Shown here: piece by piece, positions 50,871 through 60,976 of the stretch
Layout: every line of letters starts with the position of its first letter
Numbering within the stretch: position 1 is the stretch's first letter
Assembly: GCA_950295325.1 (NCBI GenBank)
Contig: OX485804.1
Coordinates: 22,196,001-22,260,000, forward strand
Length of the DNA stretch: 64,000 bases
Direction of reading: 5' to 3'
Origin: Polytrichum commune
Taxonomy: Eukaryota; Streptophyta; Polytrichopsida; Polytrichales; Polytrichaceae
Translations under genes and position numbers: made by a program
Notes under the pieces: generated by a model
The model's database searches: none
Told to the model about the DNA's origin: nothing
What the model saw: the letters and a program-made list of their open reading frames with translations, nothing else

Positions 50871-51749
50871 CCATGTGCAAGTCAAAATATTTGTTGTTGT
50901 GATACCGTAGCTCTCTAGTAGCTTGAGTAAAAAAATTAAAAAATAGAGGTGCCTAAATTTATAGGAAATTAAATCCGTTGAGTGTTAGAAAAGAAAGAAA
51001 GAACATTCAAAGAGTGCCTAGAATTGCAATAATGCAAGTGACATTCACTGGAATCCAACAAAGCAACATCAAATAACTTCAACAAGTGACATACAAGTAA
51101 AAGACGAACTTTAGGGTAGGGAATGTTGGTTAAGGGAAGTGTTTAGTTCAATCGTAGCCGCCATAGATGAAATTAGGAAAACCATTCATGAATTATAGAA
51201 ATGACTTGGACGAATGTCTAACTTATTTTAGATTACCTTTTGAATATGCCCACTTTTAAATACTATGTTTTGAGCTGCCTAACTTACTTTCGCACTTTAA
51301 TTAATTATTAGGCAGAATGGTGCCCGAGTTGCTAGAGAACTTGGTACTTGGTAAGCAGAGGATGCCCAAATCTACTACTGAGGTAGATTTGAGCCTTTTG
51401 ACAAAGAACGAGGATGTGACCATGACAAGTCCACAAAGGTGGGAAACAATATCTCAAAGGTGATGCGTATTTCTGACCGAAACATTAAAAAAAAGTCAAT
51501 TGGAAGTTCTGCTATGGATGCATGAACATGCAAACGTTGGAGCTTGTTGCGGTTTAATGATTGCGTGGCAAGTAAAAAAAAAAAAAAAACGATGGTTGGG
51601 TGGGTGATGTAGAAAGGGTAAAAGTTTGGACAATCGTAACTTATTGGATCACTTGCACTATGATAAAGTTAGGCCATCATGAAGAGATAAAGAGAATGCA
51701 ACGATAGCATGGCCCGTGTTTGCCAAGGGGTACTTGAGTGACCTAGGGC

Positions 51750-52007
51750 CACTTCATACACAACCCAAGGGCCGTGACCATGTAATTGTGAGGGCCTTGA
51801 CTTCTCATCCAAAGGCCATACCAACTATTTAACTTACGTGGTTTGCCATGTAGGAATCTATGTAGACTTTTCATTCATGACAAATTTCTTGGGCCCTTAG
51901 ACCTTCATTGTCCAGTGTGAAGTGAACTTGGATGGTCTCGGCCTTTTCGACCGATGAGAGATTTTAGAATGCAATGGTCACGGGCCTTCAATCTCATTTG
52001 TGAAGTG
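51750..52007. mobile_element. TIR element, family 2, copy 2
   Basis: Left end CACTTCATACACAACCCAAG and inverted right end CACTTCACAAATGAGATTGA, each followed by a GGGCC(G)TGACCAT block as in the 31.8-kb copy. The interior (AAGTCTACATAGATTCCTAC on the minus strand) also matches that copy. About 258 bp, non-coding. Confidence 0.5.
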
Positions 52008-52739
52008 ACATGTAGGCAAGTGCATGGTGGATTGCATTGCCATGACCCATCCATACCTCCATCAACACACTACACTAAATATTGTGTTTAATGATTTTTT
52101 TTTCCATGAATGATTGAAATTTGGATGACGAAACATTGAGTAAGTGACAATAATTGTAATGTTGTACATCTATAATGCTCGACTTCTTTTTAAAAAGGAA
52201 TTACAAATAATGTTAGGTTTACATTTAGGGTTGGTGACACTACACATGCGGTTTACAATTAGTCTCGAGCAAGACAAATTGAATTGGTGACACTGAATAC
52301 AATATTTGGTGTACTCAATTTTACTATGTAAGAGGGAAAGGGGGGGGTTCCCAATTTCGAGGTCAATTGGGAATCGGGATAAAGTATGTAGTAGTGGACT
52401 CCAATTTTGCAACCTTTATGAGAGTGAACAAAAAAAGTGCCCCTTGTCACTTGCATGATGCCCTCTCCTTTTGTCCTTTCCTTTTACTCATCACCTTGCG
52501 GTCCCATGCCATGCATTCTCCCCCTCGTTGACATAGGTATAACTATATTTAGCACCAAATAATGCAAGATCCCAAAGTCTTCACAACTTGTTTGTTGGTG
52601 CCCCTTTGTAGATGGCAAACTCAAATCCTTACATGAATAACTCATGGGATCAAGAATATAATTGTGTTGTTTTCAAAAAAATAAAAAATAAAAAATAAAA
52701 AAAATAAACTTATGTATACTTATAATTCTCGGTTATTTA

Positions 52740-53026
52740 GGGCCAGTTCACACGGGGTCCCAAGTCTTAAGTCCTAAGTATGACATCGATGCATGCCAAC
52801 ACTTTTGGGAGGTGAGGCTTGGGACTTGTGTTGAGGGTTGGGTCAAACAAAAAAACTAGACCCAACTCTCAACACAAGTCTTGTGAATATTTTTGCAAAA
52901 AATAATCAAGATCCGATGTTAATGATAATGAACCGTATTTTAACGGTTCCTTGAGGCTCAAAAGTTGGGACTTGCCTCCATGTTGGGACTTGGCACTTGG
53001 GACTTGGGACTCCATGTGAACCGGCC
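52740..53026. mobile_element. Tourist-like MITE (PIF/Harbinger), copy 2
   Basis: Left TIR GGGCCAGTTCACACGGGGTC, right end CATGTGAACCGGCC, with TTA at 52737-52739 and 53027-53029. It shares the GTTGGGACTTG motifs and the AGACCCAACTCTCAACACAA block with the copy at 47969. 287 bp. Confidence 0.8.
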
Positions 53027-53120
53027 TTAGATTCTTGAATGTCTTAATCTTTGCGAGAGTTTTTATGTTGGCTTGTTTCCTAAGCAACTAAGCATGGTTT
53101 GAGGTAGTTGAGAAGTCATG

Positions 53121-53597
53121 CATGCCTTGGACAATTTCAAAAATAACTATAGTTGAATCATATTTTTTTCAATACATTTTAGGGGAACAACTATAGTTAA
53201 CTAGAAAAATCCAAGTATGATTACATATTCGAAGAAGTTTGCCTCTTGATTTGCTTCAGTTGAGGGTCTTTAATATGCTTAGGCCACTGAGGATCATCAA
53301 GAAATGCCTTTATACAATCACTCACAATGTTGGGCTCTAGAATGACCTCCATGTACATCACCAACACTAATAACAGACTAGTGACACTACAACATTACAA
53401 CAAAATTCTGTGAATAGGTTGTGCTCAACTTTAGTTAACTAGATACAAGTATAGTTAAATAAAGTTTTTGGTAGACCGAATAAAGAACAACTAAAGTTAC
53501 CTACATTTCTTAGCAGGTCAAATCACGAACAACAATAGTTACGAAAGGCAACTAGTTAGATAATAGTTGAATTAGTTGATTAGTTGTCCAAGGTCTG
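53121..53597. mobile_element. Non-autonomous hAT-like element, copy 2
   Basis: Ends CATGCCTTGGACAA and TTGTCCAAGGTCTG; the 8-bp duplication AAGTCATG lies on both sides (53113-53120, 53598-53605). The interior AACTATAGTTAACTAG motifs match copy 1, but it lacks the solo LTR and is only 477 bp. Confidence 0.78.
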
Positions 53598-53834
53598 AAG
53601 TCATGTGAGATATTTAATTATCTTGTCAATAAATAATGATTTGAAAAATATAGGAAAAACTGCATTTTCAATGTTAAACTCGTTTTTAATGGGTCTCACT
53701 CAGCTGAATAGACTGGTTGTAGATTTAAACAACATGCATTTGTGATGTTATTTTAATAAACAATTTGAATATAAACAATTTCGATTGCATGAGGAAGCAG
53801 GCATGTGGAGGGAAACTATATGAGTATGCACTGG

Positions 53835-54860
53835 CCCCCCCTTACAAACCAACCTTCTAACACTCCTATATACATAAATTACGACATATGCCTACCCCTC
53901 AAATACCACCCACAATTTTGCTACTACACGGATGGATCATTCATACCACCCAAAGAAATCACCCGAGGGCATTGGAAAAGAGAAAAAGCAGGGTATGGTA
54001 TATATAACCCTTTCAAACACCTCAAAATCACAGAAAGACTACCCGGACTCCAAAATATACTTAGGGCAGAACTTATGGCTGTACACCACACCCTCCACCT
54101 CCTCACTACCACATACCGGAACGAACCGGCGCACATCTTTACAGACTGTCTCAATGTCTTATACCTCCTAAACACGCAAACCAAACACCCAACTCTACAC
54201 AACAACCACCCGGACAAAAAGATACTAGAGTCCATAATCAAGATGTTGCAAACTCGCACACAAACCACCACCCTTCACAAAGTCAAAGCCCACACAAACA
54301 TTCAGGGTAACGAACAAGCTGATAAATTAGCCAAACTGGGCTGTGAATTAGAACATAGAGACGCTATAGCCACACATGAACATGCGCACCCAACGCCATA
54401 CTACCTCCACAAGGACTGGTGGCATTCAATGCAAGAAACACCTGACAAAGGCCCCATCCGCCACCTTAGCAAATACATCATCAAACACGATAAACAACAT
54501 AACCTATCCATTCTAGCAACCCAAACCCACCAATTACATAAATGGCTTGATAACAAAGATATTGACAAAACATTATCAAATGATTTTTGGACCAATCCGG
54601 CTATCTCAGACAAACAAAAAACGTGCTTAGTAAAATTCCGAACCGGCCAATATATGGGACAAGCTAGAAAGCAACTCTTCTTCGGTAGAACTGCATACCC
54701 ATCCCATACATGTAACATTTGTACCTCATTAGAGGTGGATACATGGCTACATCTACTCCTTAAGTGCAAACAACAACACATCCACGCACTAATAACAAAA
54801 AGACATAACAAAGCGGTATGGGAAATTCGCAAACTTCTCGTCTCTAATAAAATAACATGA
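53835..54860 (+). pseudogene. LINE ORF2 fragment: RNase H domain and Cys/His knuckle
   Basis: This frame is open through the 5' truncation point, so it has no true start of its own; the upstream ATG at 53805 lies in the flanking DNA. RNase H residues are in place: Asp in CYYTDGSF, Glu in ILRAELMAVHHTL, Asp in HIFTDCLNVL, and the His/Asp pair in VKAHTNIQGNEQADKLAKLG. Downstream, HTCNICTSLEVDTWLHLLLK followed by C is the C..C...H...C knuckle typical of the end of such polyproteins. RNase H would remove RNA from the cDNA hybrid. A TGA ends the frame, but coding continues in the same frame 12 bases later. Confidence 0.8.
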
Positions 54861-54872
54861 CACTACATACTC

Positions 54873-55385
54873 ATGAACGCATGCACGTATAATGACTTAC
54901 CCCAAGATAACACCATACCTACATGGTTACTTCCCTGCACGTGTGGCATACAAAGATGTCATTGTAACGCCAGACTCAAACCCGACATACTATGCATTAT
55001 AGGACACCCCTATAATTCCCCGCCACCAGAAACACCTACACCAACCACCACTATCCAATTTATAGAATTTACATACTGTAATGATAGGTTCTCTACAGAA
55101 ACACTTGAAAGAAAAACCACCAAATATCAACCACTCATTAACAACATCAAAGCACGGGGGTGGAATGTCGCCCCACTCATAGTACTTGCCTCAGGCGCTA
55201 GAGCCACAACACACATCCCATCAATGACCGAACTAGAAACGAAACTTAAACTCCCTACAACACAAATTAGGCACACATTTAAACAAATTAATATTATCGC
55301 CACACAGTATGCACACTCAATACTCATCCATAAACGAAGAATTGAAAATAACCAACCCATAAACGACCTACAACACCACACATAA
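54873..55385 (+). pseudogene. LINE ORF2 C-terminal region with KPD nuclease-like motif
   Basis: A 170-codon frame in phase with the preceding RNase H frame, separated only by TGA and four sense codons; the two were probably one protein. It has a Cys-rich motif LPCTCGIQRCHCNARLKPDI followed by LCIIG, then, after a spacer, FIEFTYCNDRF. A CCHC-like knuckle followed by (K/R)PD and an acidic residue is the signature of restriction-like endonucleases (REL) of R2- and Dualen-type LINEs; the acid may be in PPPE (14 residues on) or in FIEF. The rest is helical with a basic C-terminus. The REL assignment is inference from motif order. Confidence 0.55.
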
Positions 55386-55904
55386 AACTTTGAACGCTCC
55401 ACATACTTTCACAAACCCACGACATTGGTTACCGGTAAAAGTCACTAGTTACCTATATAGTGTCTACTCCCTGCAAGGGGTGAAGTAGTACTACATCCAA
55501 CACCACTACCCTAGGGTATGGTTAAGGATGTCTTATGAACAGACACTTTATTCACTCCGGCCCCTCTTTAGAGACCGGAGTTCTTCTTCTTCTTCTTCTT
55601 AGTATGCACTGGACCATTATTCTAGTAACTACTGTAGTATCTATACTGATTCGATTACTTATAGACGATTGATTAGTATCGTTTCTAATTGTAGATTCGA
55701 CAATCATGGATCCAAAGGAACAATTTTTTTTCCCATATTAAAAAGATTGGGTTTTAAAAATATAAATTTCAAAAGTTTTGGTTTTCATAAGAATAGTTTT
55801 ATTGGTGCCGAAATGGTAAAGGTAGTACAATCTAACCTTGTTAGTACTACAACACCCTTGATATTACGACACATTCTTGCGCGACCAAACTTTCTAGTTC
55901 AAAA

Positions 55905-57507
55905 CTCCCTCTTTTATACGACTACGACACTCGATAATACGACATTTAGAATCTCCGTTTTGTCATATTAAAGAGGTAATTAATGCTAAGTTTTATTTCA
56001 TATATGTTATGTACATCTAAAATACATCCATTTTCACTTGGGAACTACTTGGGAACTTCACGTATCACTGGGAATTTTGCTGATAATTAGGGTTACTAAT
56101 GTAGAATAGACCTGGTTAGGGTTAGAGTGGCCTCCTTCCTATTCTTTTACCATATTATGAGCTTGAAGATGCTTACAACATGGATGAGACTGGATTGTAT
56201 TTTAGACCACATCCTAGTAAAGCATTAGCACAAGGGGAGGTGAAGTGTCAGAAGTTATAAATGGAGCACGTAACACTTGCTCTTGTTGTCAACTCAGCTG
56301 GGACATATAAGTCGAAGTTGCTTTTGATTTATGCGTCTAAGCAACCATGATGTTTTGGAAGGTGGCAGCCTCATGAGTATGTTTGGTGGCACTCAAATAA
56401 AATAGCTTGAATGAAGGGGGATATATTTGAAGCTTGGAGTTTGCAGCTCAACAATCGGTTCAAAGGCCAAAATTGAAACGTGACTATGATTTTGGATAAT
56501 GCATCTTCACATGTTGTTAGCTTTGCCAAAGTTGGTAAGTCTCGTGGTTTTTCAACCTTGGAATTGAGCAACATGACTTTGGTATTCCTTCCTCCCAAAG
56601 GTCAACCTTTGGATCAAGGTATAATAGCATCTTTCAAAATTTAATACAAGAATAAACTTTTGCAGTGGATTTTATCACACTATGATGATGCTACATTAAA
56701 GGACTTAAGGAAGGTGGTGCCCAACATTAGACATGCTATCATGTGGAGTTATGAAGTATGGAATGAGTTGGATGCACAAATAGTCAAGAATTGTTGGAGG
56801 ATGGCACGTATATTCCCTGCAACATGGAATGTTGATTTTGCCTTAGTTGATGAAAGGGAGAAGAATAGAATGCAAGAAGGTTCAAATGAACTTAGTGCTT
56901 TGATCTCAAAGTTGCAATTGGGTGATGATGAGATGTCAATCGAGACTTACATTCAGATGGAAGGGAAAAATATGTATGAGCTAGAATTGAGTATTGATGA
57001 GTTGGTGGATGTTGCTTTGGGAATCAATTATGCACACGGCTTTGATCTTAATGTTGATCTAAATTCAATAGATGTGGATAATGTTACTCCACGTACAGTA
57101 AAGCTTAGTGATGTTGAAAGTCATGCATCATTGTTGTCTAATTTCTTATTGGACAACTCTTTAAATTTGGGTGTTAATGAAATTATTAGTTTTCAAAAGC
57201 TACTAGGGAGTTTAAATAAGATGACAATTGCTAACTTGGGTAGGCAACAATAGAGATCTTTGAACTCTTATTTCAAGAGTTCTTGAGAATATTTGTATTT
57301 GTTCGGAGTTATAAATTATTATGCCATACCATCTATATTGGTCAAAGTCGTTGTATATAAATTTAAGTTCGTACCAGTTGCTTATGTTTTTGTATTCCCT
57401 CGATAGTACAACAACTTTATGCCATTTGCCATATTAACGAGAAGACGACACCTCGACAATACGACATTTTTTTTGCGTTTCCCAAACATGTCATACTAAA
57501 GAGGGAG
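55905..57507 (+). mobile_element. Decayed Tigger/pogo-like element
   Basis: Inverted ends CTCCCTCTTTTATACGAC (left) and the inverse of GTCATACTAAAGAGGGAG (right) match at 15 of 18 positions. Subterminal CGACACTCGATAATACGACA-type motifs occur at both ends in the same orientation. They enclose a Tigger transposase remnant. No TA duplication was found at these limits, so the true ends may lie slightly outside. The N-terminal DNA-binding part is missing. Confidence 0.6.
56147..57253 (+). pseudogene. Tigger-type DDE transposase pseudogene
   Basis: One frame runs the whole length with five in-frame stops and no frameshift. The DDE_1 family landmarks are present: NMDETGLYFRPHPSKALA (first Asp), MTMILDNASSH (second Asp) and VFLPPKGQPLDQGIIASFK (third Asp), then a helical C-terminal region with RHAIMWSYEVWNELDAQIVK and NCWRMARIFP. 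Stops such as TGA for CGA/TGG and TAA for CAA suggest decay by C-to-T transitions. The last 197 codons (56660-57253) are open. The N-terminal HTH/CENP-B domains are absent. Inactive by any reading. Confidence 0.8.
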
Positions 57508-58464
57508 AACAATACAGTATGTGTTTTTCATTCCAAACGATTTCTCAATTAGAGAAAAGTCAACATCTTGGCACTTTTTTGGGGGGGTTGTCTCATAGAA
57601 TCATTGAGTACCTTAACTTATCCTTTGTAACTCAAAAAAGTAAGATAATCATAACACAAAAAATACTCAATCACATTAGCATCAAGCTTGCATAACATTA
57701 CTAAGCAACTACATGATGGTCTCTTTGCAAAGAACGAGTATGCCATTTGATAATTATGTTAACTCAAAGTCGCTTGTTGAAGAATGCACAGTTTATACAC
57801 ATGAGTACTCCCCATAAATGATAAATCTTTAAATTAAAGGGAAATTATGCCTATATGATACCAAATCTCTCAAAACGCAACCAAAGAGTTGTGTAACGTA
57901 GTGTGTATTAAGTTGCATCTCTTGTCTACCCTAACTGGGATCACTATGTGATTCTCTACATTATCATATTCAAAACCTACAATTGTAAATACTAATTGGT
58001 GGTGAGACTTCATGGTGTCCACCTTCAATCAATGGTAGCGACGTGTGACATTATTGGACTTTAGTCCATCACGGACACCGTGCCTTAACAAACCTTCCAT
58101 GTCGCTAACCAATGATCGAAAAGTACGATTGTATGCTAAGCAATCCCTTCACCGTCCACCCCTTCACATGGTGCAACCCGTTAACTCATTGCTTGGTCTA
58201 CAATCCACGCGTTGCCAATAGGTTTACAACCTATGGGCGATTATGTACAATCCCTATAGATTTGCGGCCGATACATCCCGCATTTGTCATCTTAGATTAA
58301 TTCTTTGAGGTTCATGATGTTTGTTTTGAGATCAAATGAACTATGTGCATATGAATTTTCAAGCTAAAAGAGGTTTCCAACATTTTCACCTACATCTTAC
58401 ATGGTTGCCGCAAATCCTTGGTCACCAAAGATTGGCAGATTCACATACTTCACTCTTTACAATA
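57508..58464. other. Intergenic, no gene seen
   Basis: AT-rich, no recognised coding sequence or repeat ends. Confidence 0.45.
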
Positions 58465-59141
58465 ACCTCCCACTTAAGTATGCACCTGTTTAAGTACGTA
58501 TTTTTGGCAAAAAAATTAGGGTTCAAGATTTCTTAGTTGAATATGTCGTGAATCGTCATTTGGCGTAAGTTTTGAAGTTTTTTGCGTTTGGCTTTGAGGC
58601 CGATTGCTCAGATCTTGCTTTGAAATGATTCAAACGATTTCTTAAGGCCATCAAATTTTCCTCTACTTCTGCTTGAACTTCAAGGCATAGCAACTAATCC
58701 TTGAAATCAAGAACCTGCTTATAAAGAGAGTCGGAACCCTAAAATATAACTCTGTTTTCTAAACCAACAATCAATTCTTGAGTGTTAACATCGCCTTCAC
58801 TAACGATGTACTCTCGGGCTAGAGCCTTTTTACTCGGAGTATTCGTTCTGCTAAGTTTCAAGATGATTTCGCAACATTGATGCTCATTGAGACGTTTTCC
58901 GTTTGGTTTCTTCGACATTGTAGCAAAACACAAGTGATTTGGGAAACCTTAAACCCTAAAGTACACACCTATTGGCTATAGCGAAACACAAGCGATAGCG
59001 ATTTGGGAAACCCTAAATCCTAAAGTACGCATCTACTAACTATAGCGAAACACAAGCAATTTGGGAAACCCTAAAGTACGCACCTACCAGCTAAGTACGC
59101 ACAAACTGCGCATGTTCAAGTTGTGTACTTAAGCAGGAGGT
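58465..59141 (-). mobile_element. Tigger/pogo-derived short element keeping the HTH domain, copy 2
   Basis: TIRs ACCTCCCACTTAAGTA and a near-perfect inverse (one base differs in the CCC tract), flanked by TA (58463-58464 and 59142-59143). Colinear with the copy at 43068-43670, with one extra subterminal AAAGTACGCA(C/T)CTAC unit. The minus-strand frame from 58918 again encodes MSKKPNGKRLNEHQCCEIIL, ..PSKKALAREYIVSEGDVNT and stops soon after. The retained HTH domain differs from copy 1 at only a few residues. Confidence 0.75.
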
Positions 59142-59584
59142 TACTGTAGTTCATTGTTTTGATGTTGAACCTTGTGGACTTCCATAGGGTCCCAACCAAC
59201 ATGTTGATGATTGGGTGATGTTTAAGGAATAAGAAACAACCATTTTGTACCAAACACATGCCTTGTCGACACAATAGTTTTGATTTACCCTTTGAATTCA
59301 TGATAGGAAGATGTATCATAAGGGACTGAAATAGCAAAGATGTACGCCGTGATAAAAATAGCCTATTCCTCAACCACATAGGATTGAATGCAAAATTTTG
59401 ATCATTTACATAGGTGCCAATGAAAAAGTCCTCTTGACGAGGGTTGCTCTTTTACATGTGTGCACACAACCAACCTCCTTCCACTTCTCCAATATCTAAA
59501 CAAGTATTAAGTAAACAAGTATGATGGAGACTACCTACTCGAGAGTTATTTCTTTTATTGGCTATTGAAAACTATTCACACGCC

Positions 59585-59620
59585 GCTTTCAAGTTCGCTT
59601 TCAAGTTCGCTTTCAAGTTC
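59585..59620. repeat. Three exact 12-bp tandem repeats (GCTTTCAAGTTC)
   Basis: Three identical units in a row, followed by a variant ACTTGCAAGT. Minisatellite, no function apparent. Confidence 0.85.
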
Positions 59621-59659
59621 ACTTGCAAGTGATCACTTCTTTCTCATGATTCACGTGAT

Positions 59660-60790
59660 GAAATGAACCGACAACCAATGGAAGTTCCCAGCTAAACCCC
59701 CCTCCCCCATGTCATACCCCCGACCACATAATGAATGTATGTATATTCTTGTGTTTTTTGTATTCTTCTACTATGCCATTATCTGGGTTTTTTTCCAAGC
59801 CACACATGCTTCTAAAGGATGGGGAGATCCAAGCTTAGATCTATGAAAAATGCCATGTAATGTAGCCGTTGGGTGCATTTGGCTAAATATATAGTTCACG
59901 AGCAAGTGACACTTCCTCCTTGTAGTTCATATAGGTAAATGAACCAACAACCAATAAAAAATTGTTAGTTCCTCCACTTCCAATATTCACACTACAAAGA
60001 TTAAACTCATGTCCCATTGGGACTATGGCCCCCATAGCCTACACCAAAGGTATACATATATATGTTTTTCCAATGCCATTATTTGAGTGCCTTTTAAGAC
60101 CACACGCACATCCTTGAAAGGGGGGGGGGGCGAAAAATGGGGAATGATAAAAGCTTAAATCTACAAATTTATCCTATAATGTAGCCAATATGTACACTTA
60201 GCTAAACCTTGTTGTCGTAAAGGGAGGGACTTTGGCTTTAGGCTATGTCATGAACCGACGACCAATATGATATCATTTTTTTTCCCTCCGCTTCTAGTGC
60301 CCCTCTTTATTAGACCAAAAAGCCTATCTCACATCATCAAAACCCTACCTTGGGAGGGGGAAGGGGGAGGAAACCTATATGACCATTCAATGAGCATAAG
60401 AATCTTCACTTTGATGATGAACAAGATATTCATATGAGTTGCAAAAACTATGAGGAAAGTGGCTACGGCCTCGATTTGGATTCACTAACCATCTCTTATT
60501 GATTGTGTGTTTCATATCCTAGAAGAAGTGGGATAGTTGGGAAAAATAACCATTTTAGACCCATTGACCTTAACTTCTTTCACCGAAGGTAAGTATTGAT
60601 GCCTATTCTTTTGTTTTGGTTGGTTTTTTGGCCATGCCATCATTTTGGGTGCCTTTCCAGGCCACAATAGGCTTAAAAAAGGAGGAGAGGACGGATATAG
60701 AATCTACGAAATCGAGCCTTGAATGTACCTAGCGGGAACATTCTGCTAAACCCTGTTGTCAGAAGGAGAGGGGCTTTGGCTTTAGCCTAC
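59660..60790. repeat. Three diverged direct repeats (~300 bp and longer) leading into the glycosyltransferase promoter
   Basis: Three segments share GAACCGACAACCAAT (near 59665, 59941, 60253), GCCATTAT(C/T)TGGGT-like and CCACAC/CCACAA blocks (near 59780, 60075, 60640), and a TTGTC...GGCTTTGGCTTTAG-type end in the last two. Copy 3 has R5 inserted (60370-60590). The last copy ends at about 60790, inside what is probably the 5' region of the glycosyltransferase gene. Confidence 0.55.
60370..60590 (+). repeat. Dispersed repeat R5, copy 5
   Basis: Carries ACCTATATGACC, AGAATCTTCACTTTGATGAT, AAGTGGCTACGGCCTCGATT and GACCCATTGACC, matching the 3' half of the other copies. It interrupts the third repeat upstream of the glycosyltransferase gene. 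Confidence 0.55.
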
Positions 60791-60926
60791 ATGGCCCTCC
60801 CTGCGTGGCTCCTCCCGCCGCACTGGGTGCCAGCAGCAGCGAGCACGCCATTTCCATTGCCATTTGCATTCTCGCAAACTCCACGCCCTCGGATTCGCTC
60901 ATCATTCCTTTTGCGCTTTCTTTTCA

Positions 60927-60928
<2 letters not shown>

Positions 60929-60976
<48 letters not shown>
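60929..60976. repeat. (TC)n-(GC)n microsatellite in the glycosyltransferase 5' region
   Basis: About 18 TC units run directly into six or seven GC units. (CT)n tracts near transcription starts are common in plants, so this may mark the promoter/leader of the downstream gene. The 115- and 108-codon frames across it are artefacts. Confidence 0.8.

Larger units (their letters stand above)
48369..52736. other. Intergenic, no gene seen
   Basis: Contains R5 copy 4 (50245-50870), a poly-C tract near 50718-50730, a poly-A tract near 51573-51590 and a family 2 TIR element. A GGCCTCTAGGTG(T/G)AAAG motif is repeated near 49600 and 49695. The 153-codon frame at 49985-50446 overlaps R5 and is not believed. 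Confidence 0.45.
53835..55600 (+). mobile_element. 5'-truncated non-LTR retrotransposon (LINE) with RNase H and a nuclease-like tail
   Basis: A perfect 12-bp duplication, AGTATGCACTGG, lies at 53823-53834 and 55601-55612, and the element ends in a (TTC)n tail (55580-55600). This defines a 1,766-bp insertion in the plus orientation. Only the 3' end of the retrotransposon is present: RNase H, a Cys/His knuckle, a KPD nuclease-like region and the 3' UTR. The reverse transcriptase part is missing, as expected for 5' truncation. A single TGA (54858-54860) interrupts an otherwise open frame, and the perfect duplication shows the insertion is young. Confidence 0.85.

Noticed and set aside
53805-53834. 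ATG at 53805 as the start of the RNase H protein
   Set aside because: It lies outside the element, before the target duplication; the frame is open only because of where the truncated insertion landed.
54401-54832. 143-codon minus-strand frame
   Set aside because: Antisense to the LINE RNase H region, which has clear catalytic motifs.
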